This document shows, in pieces, positions 1 to 13,033 of a DNA stretch of 64,000 bases. Both the position numbers and the translations under genes were made by a program. The notes beneath the pieces are model-generated. The model was given only the letters and a program-made list of their open reading frames with translations. It made no database searches and was not told where the DNA came from. The DNA comes from Misgurnus anguillicaudatus (taxonomy: Eukaryota > Chordata > Actinopteri > Cypriniformes > Cobitidae). Each line of letters begins with the position of its first letter. Within the stretch, counting starts at the first letter, position 1. The stretch covers positions 10,839,001 to 10,903,000 of the forward strand of contig NC_073358.2 in NCBI RefSeq assembly GCF_027580225.2. The letters run 5' to 3'.

Positions 1-797
1 CGCGAGATCGCGTTTATAACTACATCTGTCTCACATGACAGTTTCTGTTCAAACACCTGTGGCGTCAGTCGACGGCGCTCCACTGTGCCTCATTGAAGTT
101 GCATTTAAGCATATATAATGCGGACGTGCACGTCGGGAATGTTCCGCCACAAACTGCAAGTCTGGAAAAAACTGTTATGGTGTCCCGTATTCTCAACCTG
201 TGGATGTTTTTCATCCCTAAAAGGGAGTTTGGAAACTTATAGCAGAACACAGATAACAACATGTTTGCTCGAGACAGCACAAGCTAGCAGTAAGCTAAAG
301 CTAATCTTTTACATTATAGCGATGACGCTTCTCTCAGACCAATCAGTGATCTACAGTGTTTTCGCGTCACATTTGGTATCAGCTCGGGTCGCTTGGAACC
401 CCAACCGAGGTGGTACGAAAAAAGTATCGGGTACTAAGTACTGCACCCAATGGAAAAGCTCCCAAAAAGTAAGCTGACGCGACCCAAACTAAACCAAACC
501 ATGGGGTACTATGCAATGGAAAAGCGCCATTAGAAGGTTTTCACTTGGGAACCCAAAACCTGGCATGGTGGTACAGTTGGAAATATACTGAATAAATGAG
601 AGATATCGGGTCTTGGCGGGTGACAGTATAGCCGCGGGGGCCATGTGGCATATTGACTTTCATTCGATCTCACTCCGAGCGCAATTGAGTTTGTCAGTGA
701 AATGCGATCGGACCCATCAGCTGTCCGCTGGAGATCGTCCCTGCTACCGAGATGTTGGCGGACACGGATACTTTTTCACAAAGCATCTCTTAATTTC

Positions 798-800
<3 letters not shown>

Positions 801-829
<29 letters not shown>
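801..829. repeat. (TC)n microsatellite
   Basis: About 14 uninterrupted TC units. Confidence 0.9.
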
Positions 830-833
<4 letters not shown>

Positions 834-2357
834 ATCTCCCAGCTTAACAGACCTCGGAAATCTTGTAATTAATTGTGCCAGGCTGTGTCATCTTAGGTTG
901 AGTACATGGACGTTGTGCCAAAATGAAAAGTGCTTTATTAAATTGATCTAATTTATTAGAATTACATGGGTGATACTACAGTATGGTTATGGTTTCTTAT
1001 GGTAATACAGTGGTACATCGATACCATGATTACCATATTCATGTCTTACAATATTTACATGGTACCACTTTGGGGCTATTATAAGTGTCATTGTAAATGT
1101 ACTGTGGTGTTTTGATACTTTTATGCTAGTATAATGCTATACTTCTTATCAGACGATTACTTTGTACTTATATTGTTACTAGCATAGACATTCTTTCCCA
1201 AAATATGAATGATATCAGTATGCGCTAGTGATATAGCAATATATGTCCTCAAAATGTAAGACATTTTGGAGTTGTCTACAACAGCAGTCTTTCTTTTGGC
1301 TAGATGAAAATGAATACTCTCATTGAACTACTTAATATGCAGAAGTTGTCCTCAAAGATGAACAATTACGGTGAAGGCCTGAGAAGGGGCAAAAGCACGC
1401 TAAACAAATGAAGAGAATAGTGTTTGTGTAGGGTATTTTGTGAGCGTGACACCAGGAGTGACCCTTCTGAGTATTCAGTGTCAGTCTAATTGTGAGGATA
1501 AAACGAGGAGAGCAAACCAATGCAGCGGCCCTCTCCAGCAGCCCGGAGCCATGAAAGAGCCCCTTTATTCCAAAGGCCGCACTCTGCTCATGAGAAACTG
1601 TGGCCGTGCCTGTGAACCTGGACTCACGGTCATCAAAGTTACGCTGCTGAAACTTTCTGTGTTTTTGAACAACACAAACTCATGGAAATATCTTCACGAA
1701 GAGTTCAGATGCAAAACCCGTGAAGTTTTTTTGACGGAGGTGGCGTTTTGACAGCGCAACTTTAAGTTTAGAAATTTTCAACCAAAAAAGTTAAAGATTG
1801 CATCTTAGAGCTTATTTAAGAAACTGGGTTTGATTTAAAGGCTTTAGGCTTACTATATATTTGTTAAAAAATGTATTCCACATGAAAGTAGCTATACTAT
1901 ACGCATGCCGTACATAACAAACATGCAAACAATCAAATTTCCAGTAAAATTTTGTAATGATGAATAAAGATGATATTATTCCATTCTATGGTAATATTTA
2001 TCTAAACTAGTACGTGTGATATCCTTAGGTGACTGCTAACCATACCTTTTCACTGAGAAGGGTTTAGATGTCTTTTCAAATCCTTCAATCCCATGTGGGA
2101 TTAGAGACACTAAACCCTATTTCCCACTCTCTTCTCTTCACAGTGCTGTGTCCCACTCTCTGTGGAATGCTACTTTAACATGACCTTTCACCCACACGCA
2201 CAATTTAGGGGGGTGGGGGGAAACATGTATATGTGTGTGCAGGCGTGTGTAATGGGAAGTGGGTTGTTGGTGGTAAATACGTGTCCAGGTTGGTACAGTT
2301 CACCATTGGCATGTTCTTTACCTGATGTTTTACCGATCTGTGTATAGTAGAAAGGAA

Positions 2358-2393
2358 ATCATCATCATCATCATCATCATCATTATAACAATA
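2358..2393. repeat. (ATC)n microsatellite
   Basis: About nine ATC units followed by degenerate ATTATAACA. Confidence 0.9.
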
Positions 2394-3689
2394 ATCATCA
2401 GAGTAAATTAAGTTTAAACAGCTTGTGGTTTAAGTTGACGCTTTGCAAAATGTCATAGTTCTACCTTTCCTAAAGGAGAATTTGCTCACCGAGGTTAACT
2501 AGGTTATTTGCATAGTTGGATAACGTTTTTTTTTTTTTAAACATCTGAGATCTGGAATCTGTTTTATTAGGTTTGACAGTTTATAAGTAACACAAACTGA
2601 ACAGTTAAGAACACCAAGAAAATATTGACTTTATCCCTTAAATGGTTGGAAAAGGGGGGTATTTTGCAGCTTTCCTTACACGGGACACAAGTGACAACAA
2701 ACAAGTGAAGATCCAGCTTACTTAACTAATGTTGAGCTCAAAATAGTCTCAGTCCCGGACAGCATGCCCACAGACCACCCACTGTCCCTTCACCAACCGT
2801 CTGATGCTTGTTAAACGTTAAACTGGCCAGAGCTTCTGAAATCACAGGTGGAGATTTGATTGACTGAGTTAGCACAGCTCCTGATGTCACAGATCTGAAA
2901 ACTTATCTGCAATTTTTTCAGAATTTTTTCCCAAACAAACCCTTCCTGTGTATGGCAGTTTTTGGCAAATATAAGCTCCCCAGTGGTCAAAGTGGACCAG
3001 ATATCATGCTGATGGTCAAAAGTCCAGTTGGGCCTGAAATTCATGTCCTGTGTAGTGTCATATGGCATCACTACAATTTCAAGGTTATTTCCATGGCATG
3101 TGTCAACTCGCACTCCCTATTCATTCTCTGGAAACACAATTATGAAACACGATGAGCAGTTGGGTCATCATTTAGAGGCACTTAAACTATGACTGAGCAG
3201 ATTTTGCATCGATCGACTTGTGCGGTACTGTGCTGAGTCGCTTTTCAGAAGGTGAGCTCATTGGTTTTATCACAAAGCGACACTTTAACATCTTACGCTT
3301 GCAGAGCATTAATCCTTGCATAGAAATGACAGAATCAAGTTTTGTGGATGCACATTAAAGAAATGGCTTGACTGTTAAGCTATTTTTCCTCTTGTCCTGT
3401 ATACCAATTCACAAGTGTTTTTTTTTTTTTTTGGGTAAGATCGATATCGAGTGAAAAACAGCTGCCTGGGATCCAAGTGCTTGCTGCCTCAATGCAGCCA
3501 TTGTTTGGTAACTAAAGGATTGAAACCAAGCGATCCTTTTTATTGGATTAAACTTTTGTACTACAGATCTTTTCACTCGTCTTGTTTTTAAGGAGTCCAG
3601 TGTTGAGGGCATTAGTAAAAGTGTTGTGTTTGTCTGGAGCTCGGCAGTTATCGAAAATCCATTGCAGTGTCTTTGACCAGACACTGTTC

Positions 3690-3812
3690 ATGTAGCTTAA
3701 TTCATAAAGCATTGCATCAGCAATGCAAAGGTTGTTGGTTTGATTTCCAAGAAATAAAAAAGTAAGTCACTTTGGATAAAAGCATCTGCCAAATGCATAA
3801 ATATAAATGTGA
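3690..3812 (+). mobile_element. tRNA-derived SINE (degenerate)
   Basis: A tRNA-like head (GTAGCTTAATTCATAAAGCA, then a B-box-like GGTTTGATTTCC) is followed by the tail CACTTTGGATAAAAGCATCT and GCCAAATGCATAAAT. The same tail occurs in copies near 43079, 45270 and 47044. Confidence 0.75.
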
Positions 3813-5704
3813 ATTAAGACCAGATGTATTCACCAATTTTCTGCCTTATCGAAAATACAAGTCATGCTATCTTTACCAAAACCATGTGCCAAAATGAAAC
3901 TCTGCCAGCAAGGAGCAGATGTGGATTGCATAAACATTTAAAGAACAATCTGTTTTTTGCAAGAACTTCAAAACAAACCTGAAGTCATCTCCTTTTTTCC
4001 AACAAGCTTGAGTAGCAAAAAAATAAATGATTAGATGAGGAAAAGTCTTCTGTATGCGTGGTGCAGAAAATCACAGAGGTACGAGCGTTTACTTGCTTGT
4101 GTTGCCAGATCTTGCACATAAAAAACAAACAAACAAAAAATACGGAAAAAGATGCCAGAATAAATCTAAATCCTTTGCTGTAAAGACCAAAATATTGGGG
4201 CGACAACGTTTCACTTTAATAACACCAAAAACTTGATCGCTTCATGAGCCAAAGCCATAAATGGTTAAGCGCCACAACAGTATGTAAGGCCATAAAAGAC
4301 CTGAACATGACAACACTGCAAAACAGCACTCTGTGAACAACACACAACAAAAAGATGGAGGTTTATTAAAGGGGCAGTGAATCAAAAAAATCTATTTCAA
4401 CTTGATATTCTGTTATATAAGAGGTCATCATACTTGAATGAACATCCTGCAAGCTTGAGAACTGAAAACATCCTCTTTACTGAAATATAACAGTTTTGGG
4501 CTCCGAACCATTAAAACAGTCGATTCAGGAATGTGCTGAAATATGATGTCAGATTAGAATTTAAACACTTCCTCTATACAAAAAACACTTTTGTAGCCCC
4601 ACCCACAGCTTCGCGTGACACACGTGTGGGCCAGGGGAAAGCAAACCATTCAGTGTTTCAACAATCTGTAAACATGTCTTTAAACATTGCCAAATGTAAC
4701 CGAAATTACTTTTAAATAAATTTTTCCTAAGAGACTTTTATTTTGATGTGATGATCTGTTATGAGTACCCATGGAAACTGAGTGTTCGGTTGTGGAGGAA
4801 CCGTCTGGGAAGAACACAGACCCTGTATAACCTTAACTCGGGGGCTCGGAACATAACATTAGGAATGCGTGGTTAAAGTTTGTTTTTAAAGCTCGCGTGG
4901 GGAGTGTTTGTTTACTTTGTGTACTGCGGATTCATTTGTAAAGAAGCCACAAGTCGATGCTGGATTTGCAGAGAGACTGTGATTAAAAGCACTATTAATA
5001 TTGGATCTGACAAAAATGACACAGCAGTATACATAGTAAGTAAAACATTTTACTTAATTTAAGCTACTGCATTTCACTATAGCTTTGTAAGAAATCGCTT
5101 GATATGTCCTCTTGTAACATCTGTGTCTAAACACGTATGTTTGACAGTTTTAATTTACTAAAAACATTAAACCATTAATAAAGGTGCAACACTTAACAAT
5201 AGGACTGTAAGATAATGATAGAAATATACAAAGTTAGTGATACGGACTTACCAACCGCGTTTTAGATTCTAATACCCGCTTACTGTGTTGGATATTAGTT
5301 GCGTTTGAAAGGTCCAACACTCAATAAGGCTTTTTTATCATATAATTGTTGTATGTCACATTACCTGAATGTAAGAGCAACCTTACAAGCACAATAGAAA
5401 TATACAAAGTTATTGATAAGGACTTATCAGCCGCGGTTTAGATTGTAATGCACGCTTACGGTGTTGTATACGGTAACTTGGTCACGTCGAGTTAAAAAAT
5501 TTTTTTCTAATTCACTATACGCATTGTCATTTATGTGTATCATCTCTAACACCCAGAACCTTTTTTGGCTCGAAAATATAAGTGTTTAACTGCTATTTTC
5601 ACACAATAAGATTTTCAAAACAATTCCCCACATACTAGGAATGAGGGTATCCAATCATAGCAGTGGGCGTTTACGAACCATTTCTCCAGAGAGCCACTTA
5701 TCCA

Positions 5705-6880
5705 TAGGGATGCACCGATCCCACTTTTTCCATCTCCGATCCGATTCCGATACCCGAATTCTGAGTATCGGCCGATTCCGATCCGATCCGATACTACTGT
5801 ATTTTTCTTCAGCAATTTAAATTACACACAGACACACACACACACACACACTATATATAAATGTGTATAGTGCTTTCTGCTAAATCTAGCATAATATAAT
5901 TATATTATAATTATAATTTTAAAGTAAAAACCAATAATTTAAAATGATTTACAAGTTACAAGAACATTAGTAATTATTAACCATGGCAGTGTTTAGAAGA
6001 AAATAAAATAGGCACGTTTGATCAAATAAGTATGCTAAATATATTTACTGCGCAAAAGTCACAGTAAAAAAGCTTTAGTGTGCAGATGGTTATTTTGGGA
6101 ATTATGCACTTAACCGGACCTTTTATGCACATTGCGCGTGCAGAATTGATGCGCCTAAATCATATTGAGTGCGCATTCTGTGCAATACTGTGCTTCCTGG
6201 GTGCAGCATTGATGCTCTAGAAGCGTTCTCACACTCACACGGGAATCCTCGCACCGCAATGGAAAGTTACATTCATAACTATTAAAACAAAGAGATTAGA
6301 GGCATCGTGTGCTCAGCACATATTGAATTGCATCCATCCAACAACTTACTGAGACTTTATAAAATCAGATCTTTAAAACAGCCTACAGTTATTGAGTGTT
6401 CGTGTGTTGAATGACGCGTTTCATCCGTCCGCTTCACCTGTGCATTAACTCAGCACATACTGAATTGCATCCATCCAACAGCTTTATAAAATCAGATCTT
6501 TAATAAAGCCTAACTTTACAGTTAACTTGTGTGTGTGCGTGTGTTGAATGACGCGTTTTCATCCGTCCGCTTCTCATCAGTGGATTAACTCAGTTTGCAA
6601 GTAAGTTAACTTGCAGTGTTTCTGTGAACATTAATATCTTTAAATGTTCGGTTTTTCCTTCACATGAAGCTATTGAGTGTAAGATGACTTTGATTATAGT
6701 GCATAAAAACGTTTATGGTGCTTTTATAATACTTTGTCGTTTTAATCGCTTGTCAGTGACAACCATGGGTAACGTGCAGTATCGGAATTGGATCGGTCCT
6801 ATTAGTCCGATATCCGATCCAGCAAAAAAGGCCGGATCGGCCCCGATACCGATCCAGAATATCGGATCGGTGCATCCCTA
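5705..6880. mobile_element. hAT-type non-autonomous element nested in the TTAA element
   Basis: Perfect 16-bp terminal inverted repeats TAGGGATGCACCGATC and GATCGGTGCATCCCTA, flanked by the perfect 8-bp target duplication CTTATCCA (5697-5704 and 6881-6888). An 8-bp duplication is the hAT signature. The interior is AT-rich with a (CA)n run near 5829 and a tandem duplication at about 6312-6591. It has no transposase ORF. Confidence 0.92.
6312..6591. repeat. internal tandem duplication in the hAT element
   Basis: Two units of about 137 bp (from 6312 and 6449) share TTGAATTGCATCCATCCAAC, the AAAATCAGATCTTTAA segment and GTTGAATGACGCGTTT, followed by the start of a third unit (ATTAACTCAG). Confidence 0.8.
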
Positions 6881-7014
6881 CTTATCCATGTTACAAAATA
6901 GCCTATTACTTATTGCTTTTGATGTTTTTGAATGTAAAAACCGAGCGGACATCATAAGTAGACCTCAGACAACAGTATAAAACAATAAAAATGACAGGTT
7001 CATTGCCCCTTTAA

Positions 7015-8392
7015 AATTGCAGAACGTAACATTGTAATATTCTTTTGGTTAAAACAGTGATTGTTAACCATGTGAGACGTTAAACTTTGTTGGTGTTACC
7101 TCTGTGTCAATGATCGCATTAGTAGTGAGACTTGTACAGACAAGGAACATACATTTAGGGGAATCACTCCCGCATTTAAATCGGTTGTCACTTTCTTGTG
7201 TTAAAGTGTGTATGGGATCATAGTGTCACTATTTTAATTTCAGCTCTATACAGACTGTACACAAAGCGAAACGAACCGCTGTTCCTCTTGGGCCAATTGT
7301 ACATAACTGTAAATATTACTGTGCTGTACTGTAATATTGACTTAATAATGAACAGTACATAATGCAAAGATTCACAAAGTTGTAATACAAGCTCAGGGGT
7401 ATCTGTGTCATCAGACACAACCGTCTGGAACTGATAGTCTATTCAAAAATGGGTTATGCCAGTCTTTGATTGAGAAAGAATCTTACCTTCAGAAATTGAT
7501 GTTCTCATTATTCTCTCGCTCTGACTAAAATGATCCCACAGGAGCAATACTTGGCAAAAAAGACTTTAGCTTTAAATGGCTCTCTATGATACTTCAGCAA
7601 TCACATTGTGTTAATTACACAGAGGGTTTGGCTTGTGGTGAGAAACACATTTCATCAGGTCTGTGCTTGTGTGTGTTTTATCTTGACATTTCGGTGCCCG
7701 AAGCATTTCCACAAACTGAAATAACCCAGAATCTCTCCGGCTTCGGATAATTTCCTTTTCTTAAAATGGCTGCCTGGCCTTTTCACTTTCTAGATTTTAT
7801 GGCTTGTGGTTAAATGACTTTTAAGAAATGTACATCCTACAGAATTCACTTGAGCATACAACATTTTTTTGTACGTTGGGCAAATCCTTTTAGTTTATGA
7901 AGTTATCCACCCCAAAAACATATCAAGATTAAATGATCCGTGGCTTGCCTTTTTTTTAAACATTACATCTATAGCTTTATGCTGAGGCACTGAAGCTCAG
8001 GTTTTGTTTGGTCAGCATCAAGTCATGTTAATAGAGACCATGGCTTGATTTTTCTACAACAGTCATTGCCTTCATCGAGCGTGGTTGTCTGTCACGGTCT
8101 TTGGCATTGAGCATTTCTCTCAGAACATCTGCTTGGGTCATTTAAATGCAAAACCATTATGACCCAGGTGAAATGAGCCAGTGACAGCTGAACGTATTAT
8201 TATCCGCATTATTGCTAGAAAATTGAGGTAATTTCACATACAAAAGAAGCGAAATGTTTCATTATATGCATTTCCACCAATCATGTGCCGTTTTGAATTG
8301 ATGCCTGCAGTATGTGTAGCTCAAATGTGCGGTAAATGCAATTCTTGTTCCAGAAGCAGATATTTAGGTTGTCAGTGTTTATATTTTTTGTT
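7015..8392. other. unique non-coding DNA
   Basis: No exon or transposon recognised. 7560-8380 is single-copy looking, with long unbroken unique sequence; it could include conserved non-coding DNA of setbp1, but nothing specific proves this. Confidence 0.35.
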
Positions 8393-8529
8393 ACACTCTT
8401 ATATATAAAGGTGCTTCGCGAACCTTCTTTTCTATAATTCTTTAGATTGTAGAAAGGTATGAAAAAAATGTGGTTCTTCTACGGCATCGCTGTCAAGAAC
8501 CCTTTAAGCACCTTTATTTTTCGGAGCGT
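8393..8529. mobile_element. short fold-back MITE
   Basis: The ends are complementary: CACTCTTATATATAAAGGTG at the left and AAGCACCTTTATTTTTCGGAGCG at the right. The core has GGTTCTTCTACGGCAT, which recurs near 55970, so the family is dispersed. Confidence 0.55.
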
Positions 8530-10710
8530 ACCTTTCATAGCTGTACTTCTGCCTCTAAACAGCATTTTTTTGTTTGAGGTCAAAATTGTGGAATTTTCTG
8601 ACCTTGAAAATAAACTTATCACACAGCCCAAGCCTTAAGCCATGTTACGTCTTACTTCGGCTCCAAACCCTTGAATGAAATCGCATCACTCGTGAGGTCA
8701 TGAATGGAGAGGTTGTGATTGTGCACTGGTGTAGTTCAGGGATCAGGCTCACCGGCCCGCTATTGGCCCACCGCTGTGACACGCACCAGGCCAGATGCAC
8801 CTTAAGACCCTGTGGCCCGCGGGCTCGCTAAATGGAGCTCTTTATTCTCATAGGAGGGGTGGGGGCTATTTTTGTCTATGTAGTATCAAGGTCCGGAGTT
8901 TCTTATTTCTCCCCGCTTTTGTCATCACTCCCGGGGCTGCACTTACCACCACCGCCACCCCCCGATCCTTAAGTGCCTCTCGTTGGGAAGCGGACACAAA
9001 GGGGTGTTAGTATTCATTTTGTTTGTTTGCTCTGGACCTGTCAGCCTGTCACACAAAGCAGGCCACATCAGAGAGGGCTGCCCGGCTCTCAATGGAACCC
9101 GAGGGGGTCTGCCGAAGAGAAGGAGGAGGACGTCTTTGACCGAACGCTGTTCCCACAGGGTAGGGTGGTCCTCCGGAGAAGGGGGGAGGTGCAAGGACAG
9201 GGCCACAGTATGCTGGGCGAGAAGGGGGGGGGGGTGTACGGTTGTATCAAAGCCAAGGCTCATATCAAACACTGCAGTTTTTGGAGGGAAGAGTTATGAA
9301 AGAAAAGGGGACTTTTTGGGGAGGGGGGTTCTTCTCAATGTTTCTGTCTCTGTCTTTCCCCCTTACTATGTCTCTCTCTTTTTCTCTTCTCACTCACCCT
9401 CTTTGTGCCGAGGCCTTTCTGGACATCTGCCCAGACCCATACGCAGGAAAATAAAAAACACTCAAGCCACCAGGCTTCTCGCCAGAAAAAGAATTTGAAG
9501 GGTAGTCTGCGTGTTTCTGCACGCATGAGTGTGCGAGACAGAAAGATGTCAAGGGCGCCTTTATTCTATCAAATCGGTGGTTTATTTATTGTATTCATTT
9601 TTGGAGAAGCTACGTCTCTATTTTTCTACAATTCAAAGACCTAATGCTAAGATTCTAAATCATAAAAGAAGTCAAACTTGTGTGATCTGTCGTTAAAGAT
9701 TTTGTTGACTACTTCATTGCGTACATTTTTCATGCAATTAAGTTAACAAAAAACAGTTGCCTTTTCAGCGGAAACACTCATCACGTTTTGTTTGAAGAGT
9801 TTTTCTGCTACATGTCTGTCTTTACATATAACTTTGTGATAGTCAAAAATAAACATTATAATTTCTGTTGTTCTGCCTGGCTGGAGTCGGTGATTACTAA
9901 TCTCTTTTGTTAATGATGTTTAGTCTGACTGTATCAGATCAGGCAGGTGTGGAGAGCATCTGTCTGTGCTGATCGAGAACCTTTCACCTAACCAGATTGC
10001 AAACTAAAGCCAACTCAAATTAGCACAAAACCGCCGCTTACAGTAAACGTCAAGGCCTGCATTATAAATGTAAAGTATTTTTACCCCTGAGACCTCTGTT
10101 ACACGTTCCCTCATTCCTGCAGTGCGTTCCACAAACACAGAAAATGCCAAATGGTGGAATTCTTCATCTGGATAATGGGATTTAGTGACGTGATGTATTG
10201 TAAACAGTCTGAAATTGATGGATTTTCTTAACGCACTGGGATGATGACATCATGACCTCCGGCCATATGCCGCAGAGTGTACACTATGTGATTCTGAAGT
10301 ATGTGGACATGAAAGGTCATCACTGTGGAACCACTTTCATGGCTGTTTGTGCTTTAAATAGTGGTGCTTTAGGGCAAGAATCCCTATCACTACTGCTTTT
10401 ATCTATAGTATACTGAGGGGAATTTCTAAATGTTTATATTTGGTGTGTCAACTGTCCTGATCTTTAATATAGCTTATTTCATTTATCAATGTTTAGAACG
10501 TGTGTGCTGGTACCTTTCTAAGCGATTAGATTTAGGAGTATTACAGGCAATAGAACTAACCGAAACCATACAATAATTTGTGTTTGTTAACATTAGTAAC
10601 CACATTAGCTAACATGCACTAACAATAAGCAATATAGCTTTCCAGCATTCCGTTCAGGATAGCAAATGCATAATTGTTCAAGTTAGTTCACTGTGCATGA
10701 CTAATGTTAG
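8530..10710. other. non-coding DNA, GC-richer block at 8750-9540
   Basis: 8750-9540 is unusually GC- and purine-rich, with a G-run at 9224-9235 and overlapping open frames on both strands. None resembles a known protein and the frames overlap in several phases, so I do not call a gene. A conserved or regulatory element is possible. About 10581-10700 is a fragment of the TAACATTAGTAA-type repeat also seen at 58478-58758. Confidence 0.35.
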
Positions 10711-10930
10711 AGGGATAAGTCACCCAAAAATAAAGGTCTTCTTAGGGCAATTGATGCGATTTTCTAAGAAAAATATCAATATTTAAAACTTTACAAACTA
10801 AAATAACTAGCTTCCGGTAATGACCGTCACACGTTCACAAGAGAGAGTTTGTTTCCAACGCAAGATGTAAGAAGGTGACATACGAGACGTAGTGACGAAT
10901 GCAATACACCAATTTTGGGTATCTATCCCT
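10711..10930. mobile_element. short copy of the AGGGATAA/TATCCCT TTAA-type element
   Basis: It starts AGGGATAAGTCACCCAAAAA and ends TATCTATCCCT|TTAA. The interior shares AATATCAATATTTAAAACTT and ACAAACTAAAATAACTAGCT with 27745-27790, showing it is the same family as the outer element at 26470-28193. Confidence 0.75.
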
Positions 10931-11690
10931 TTAAATGGGGTCGCACACCGGACACGCACCTCAGGGCCGCCCAGCGCCGCACCATTCTAAAAAAAAATCT
11001 AACACATTGTTTTCTATGAGTATACGCACACCGGCGCCCAGCTTTGACTCAGGAAGTTGTTCAATTCCCTGTCGCGCCACTCACATAGTTTAACATTAAA
11101 TAACATCATATTTGTCCCAAATTATTAACGAGTAACAGTGGCTGTTAACGTATATTTTGCATTTTGAAGTTTGACGCTATTTGACTAAGTTTGCTCGTCA
11201 ATTAAAAGAAAACACTTCCCTGCCAATGACAAGTTTTTACGGCAATGCATATTTCCACTATTATCCACCAGGTGGTGCTCTTACACAACTTATAAAACAC
11301 TAAGCATCCAATAAGGCCAAACAGTTAAAACTCTGTGTATGTTTTGATCTTTTCGCTCTGTATCTGATCTCTGTAATCTTCTATAATCTCAAAATTTGGT
11401 ATTTTTGAAAAAATCTACTTATATTTGAGAGGTATTAAAAAGGGAACAAATGAAGATAGGATAAAAGTTTTTTTTAAAGCAAAGGGTCCTTTCTTTCATT
11501 TGATATATTTTATGTTTATATATTTAAAGAAGAAAATTTTCTGGAAGGCATTAAACTCTTGTGAAAATTCAAAAAATGCTGGCAGAAAGAGTTAAAGACT
11601 GTGGCAGTCGGGATGTGATGTTTTTATTGACATAATACCTTTACGTGATATAATACTTTAGTCTGAGCAAACTGGTAAAGATAAGATATA
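10931..11690. repeat. interspersed repeat DNA, including a copy of the 38460 family
   Basis: About 11205-11600 is similar over nearly 400 bp to 38460-38826: both have TATTTCCNCTATNCACNNGGTGG, GAACAAATGAAG and TTTCTG..AAGGCATTAAACT. 10941-11060 has two GCACACCGG(A/C) motifs about 80 bp apart and looks repeat-derived. Confidence 0.6.
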
Positions 11691-12200
11691 GGGGTGTAAC
11701 AATTATTTGCGATACACACTAATAATATCTGTCTGTAGGTGTGTATATTATGCGATATGACGCACAGCTCTTTCATGTATTACAGCTCTTTGATCAGTAG
11801 GAAGTCCTTATCAATCTAAAATCATTGCATATAACATGCATTTGAAAAAGGAAAAATCAAACATAATCATTTCACATATTCTTTATTATCATGAAAATAG
11901 CAGAAAACATTTAAAGAACAGCGATATGAATATGCTCATAGGCATTTCCTGGAGCTGCGTGTGTAAATGGTACTTCTTCTGCAGCGCATGTTGAGTTTTT
12001 GCACGAAAGTGCCCTCTGGCTTTTGGATGTAATGGATTTCACCATAATGCAACACGGTAGCAGTAATGCAGTACATTCATTAAAAAGCATTTAAGACATT
12101 TAAATATTAAATATACAGACTGCTTTCTTCGGTTTCATTAATTTGCCATGTTACTGTAAAGCATATTTCATTACCTTAAGCACCAAACAAACATAGTTGT
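11691..12200. mobile_element. fragment of a hAT-like element (one end seen)
   Basis: It begins TAGGGGTGTAACAATTATT, like the TAGGGGTGTGACGAGACA end at 36105. No matching right end was found, so it is a truncated or rearranged copy; the right limit is a guess. Confidence 0.35.
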
Positions 12201-13033
12201 TGTTGTTGGCGTTATGTCACAAATTGAAATTAGTCATAAACTTTTTCAGAGGAACATGGCGAGTGAACATAGCTGTGGGTAGATATTAGTCACATAGCTG
12301 TATGACTTCTACTAATGACCCCTGCTGACTGTAACCATTAGTGCAGGTGGAGGATACTTCATTTCACTGACGTCCTGCTCAACATGTTGCCTCATTTTTT
12401 AGGAATGGACTTAAAGGCCCTTCCCCTCTGTAAATATTTAGATTTCAATTAGCAGTTCTGCATTTCTCGGTTGCATTCATACAGAAGCAATGAATCTGAA
12501 GTTTGTAAAAACATACACGTTTCTAGCAGAAGATGATGGATGTCAGGCAATATCCTGCTGAAAGGAACTGCTTCAGCTGGCCTAGGATAGTTTGCTGGTT
12601 TTAGCTGGTTTAAACTGGTCTTCCAGTCTGGCCAACCTGGTATAGTCTATCCACAGAAGTAAAATGTCACAACATGCAATGGACTTATAGAGCTTTGTTT
12701 CTGTAACAAGACATAAAACTTCCAGTAGAGCCCTCTTCTGCTGCTAAGAAGAGTTATGGGTGGTGTCCACCTGAGTTGGCGTCATTTGCCAACTATGCAT
12801 TTTCAATTATGCACGACATGTCTTGACATGGGAATATCCGATCTGTCCGCTTACATTGCGGACACGAATGCATGTATCCGATTCATATCTGATTTATTTC
12901 CACATAAGAATGAGGCTTGAATATAACCGATCAGAGAATATCAGAATCTATGCCTTTTTTTTCTGCTTACACGTCTGTGGGTCATATCCATTTTGTGGCA
13001 CTCGAGTATTAAGTCACTTTGAAGGGGAGTGTA

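Larger units (their letters stand above)
1..3689. other. non-coding DNA left of the first SINE; repeats and possible CNE
   Basis: No convincing exon. About 360-590 holds a repeat-like segment with recurring CAATGGAAAAGC. About 960-1080 is rich in degenerate ATGGTACC-like motifs. 1430-1740 is unique, more GC-rich sequence that could be a conserved non-coding element. Short open frames here look random. Confidence 0.4.
4370..7010. mobile_element. TTAA-flanked non-autonomous DNA transposon, split by a hAT insertion
   Basis: The ends are inverted: AGGGGCAGTGAAT at 4370 and ATTGCCCCT up to 7010, each flanked by TTAA (4366-4369 and 7011-7014). A TTAA target is typical of piggyBac- and Kolobok-type elements; the family is not determined. 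Removing the nested hAT (5705-6880) leaves about 1.46 kb. An internal segment is duplicated (about 5204-5300 and 5385-5475, sharing GAAATATACAAAGTTA). No transposase ORF was seen. Confidence 0.75.

Noticed and set aside
2358..2393. Regularly spaced short repeats as a CRISPR-like array
   Set aside because: It is a trinucleotide microsatellite in animal DNA, with no spacers.
2811..3113. Overlapping open frames on both strands
   Set aside because: No domain, no splice context, random-looking composition.
3690..3812. tRNA gene
   Set aside because: The head is decayed and followed by a shared SINE tail; it is a SINE, not a functional tRNA.
8983..9498. 171-codon open frame in the GC-rich block
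   Set aside because: Several overlapping frames on both strands are open here, composition is low-complexity, and no domain is recognisable.
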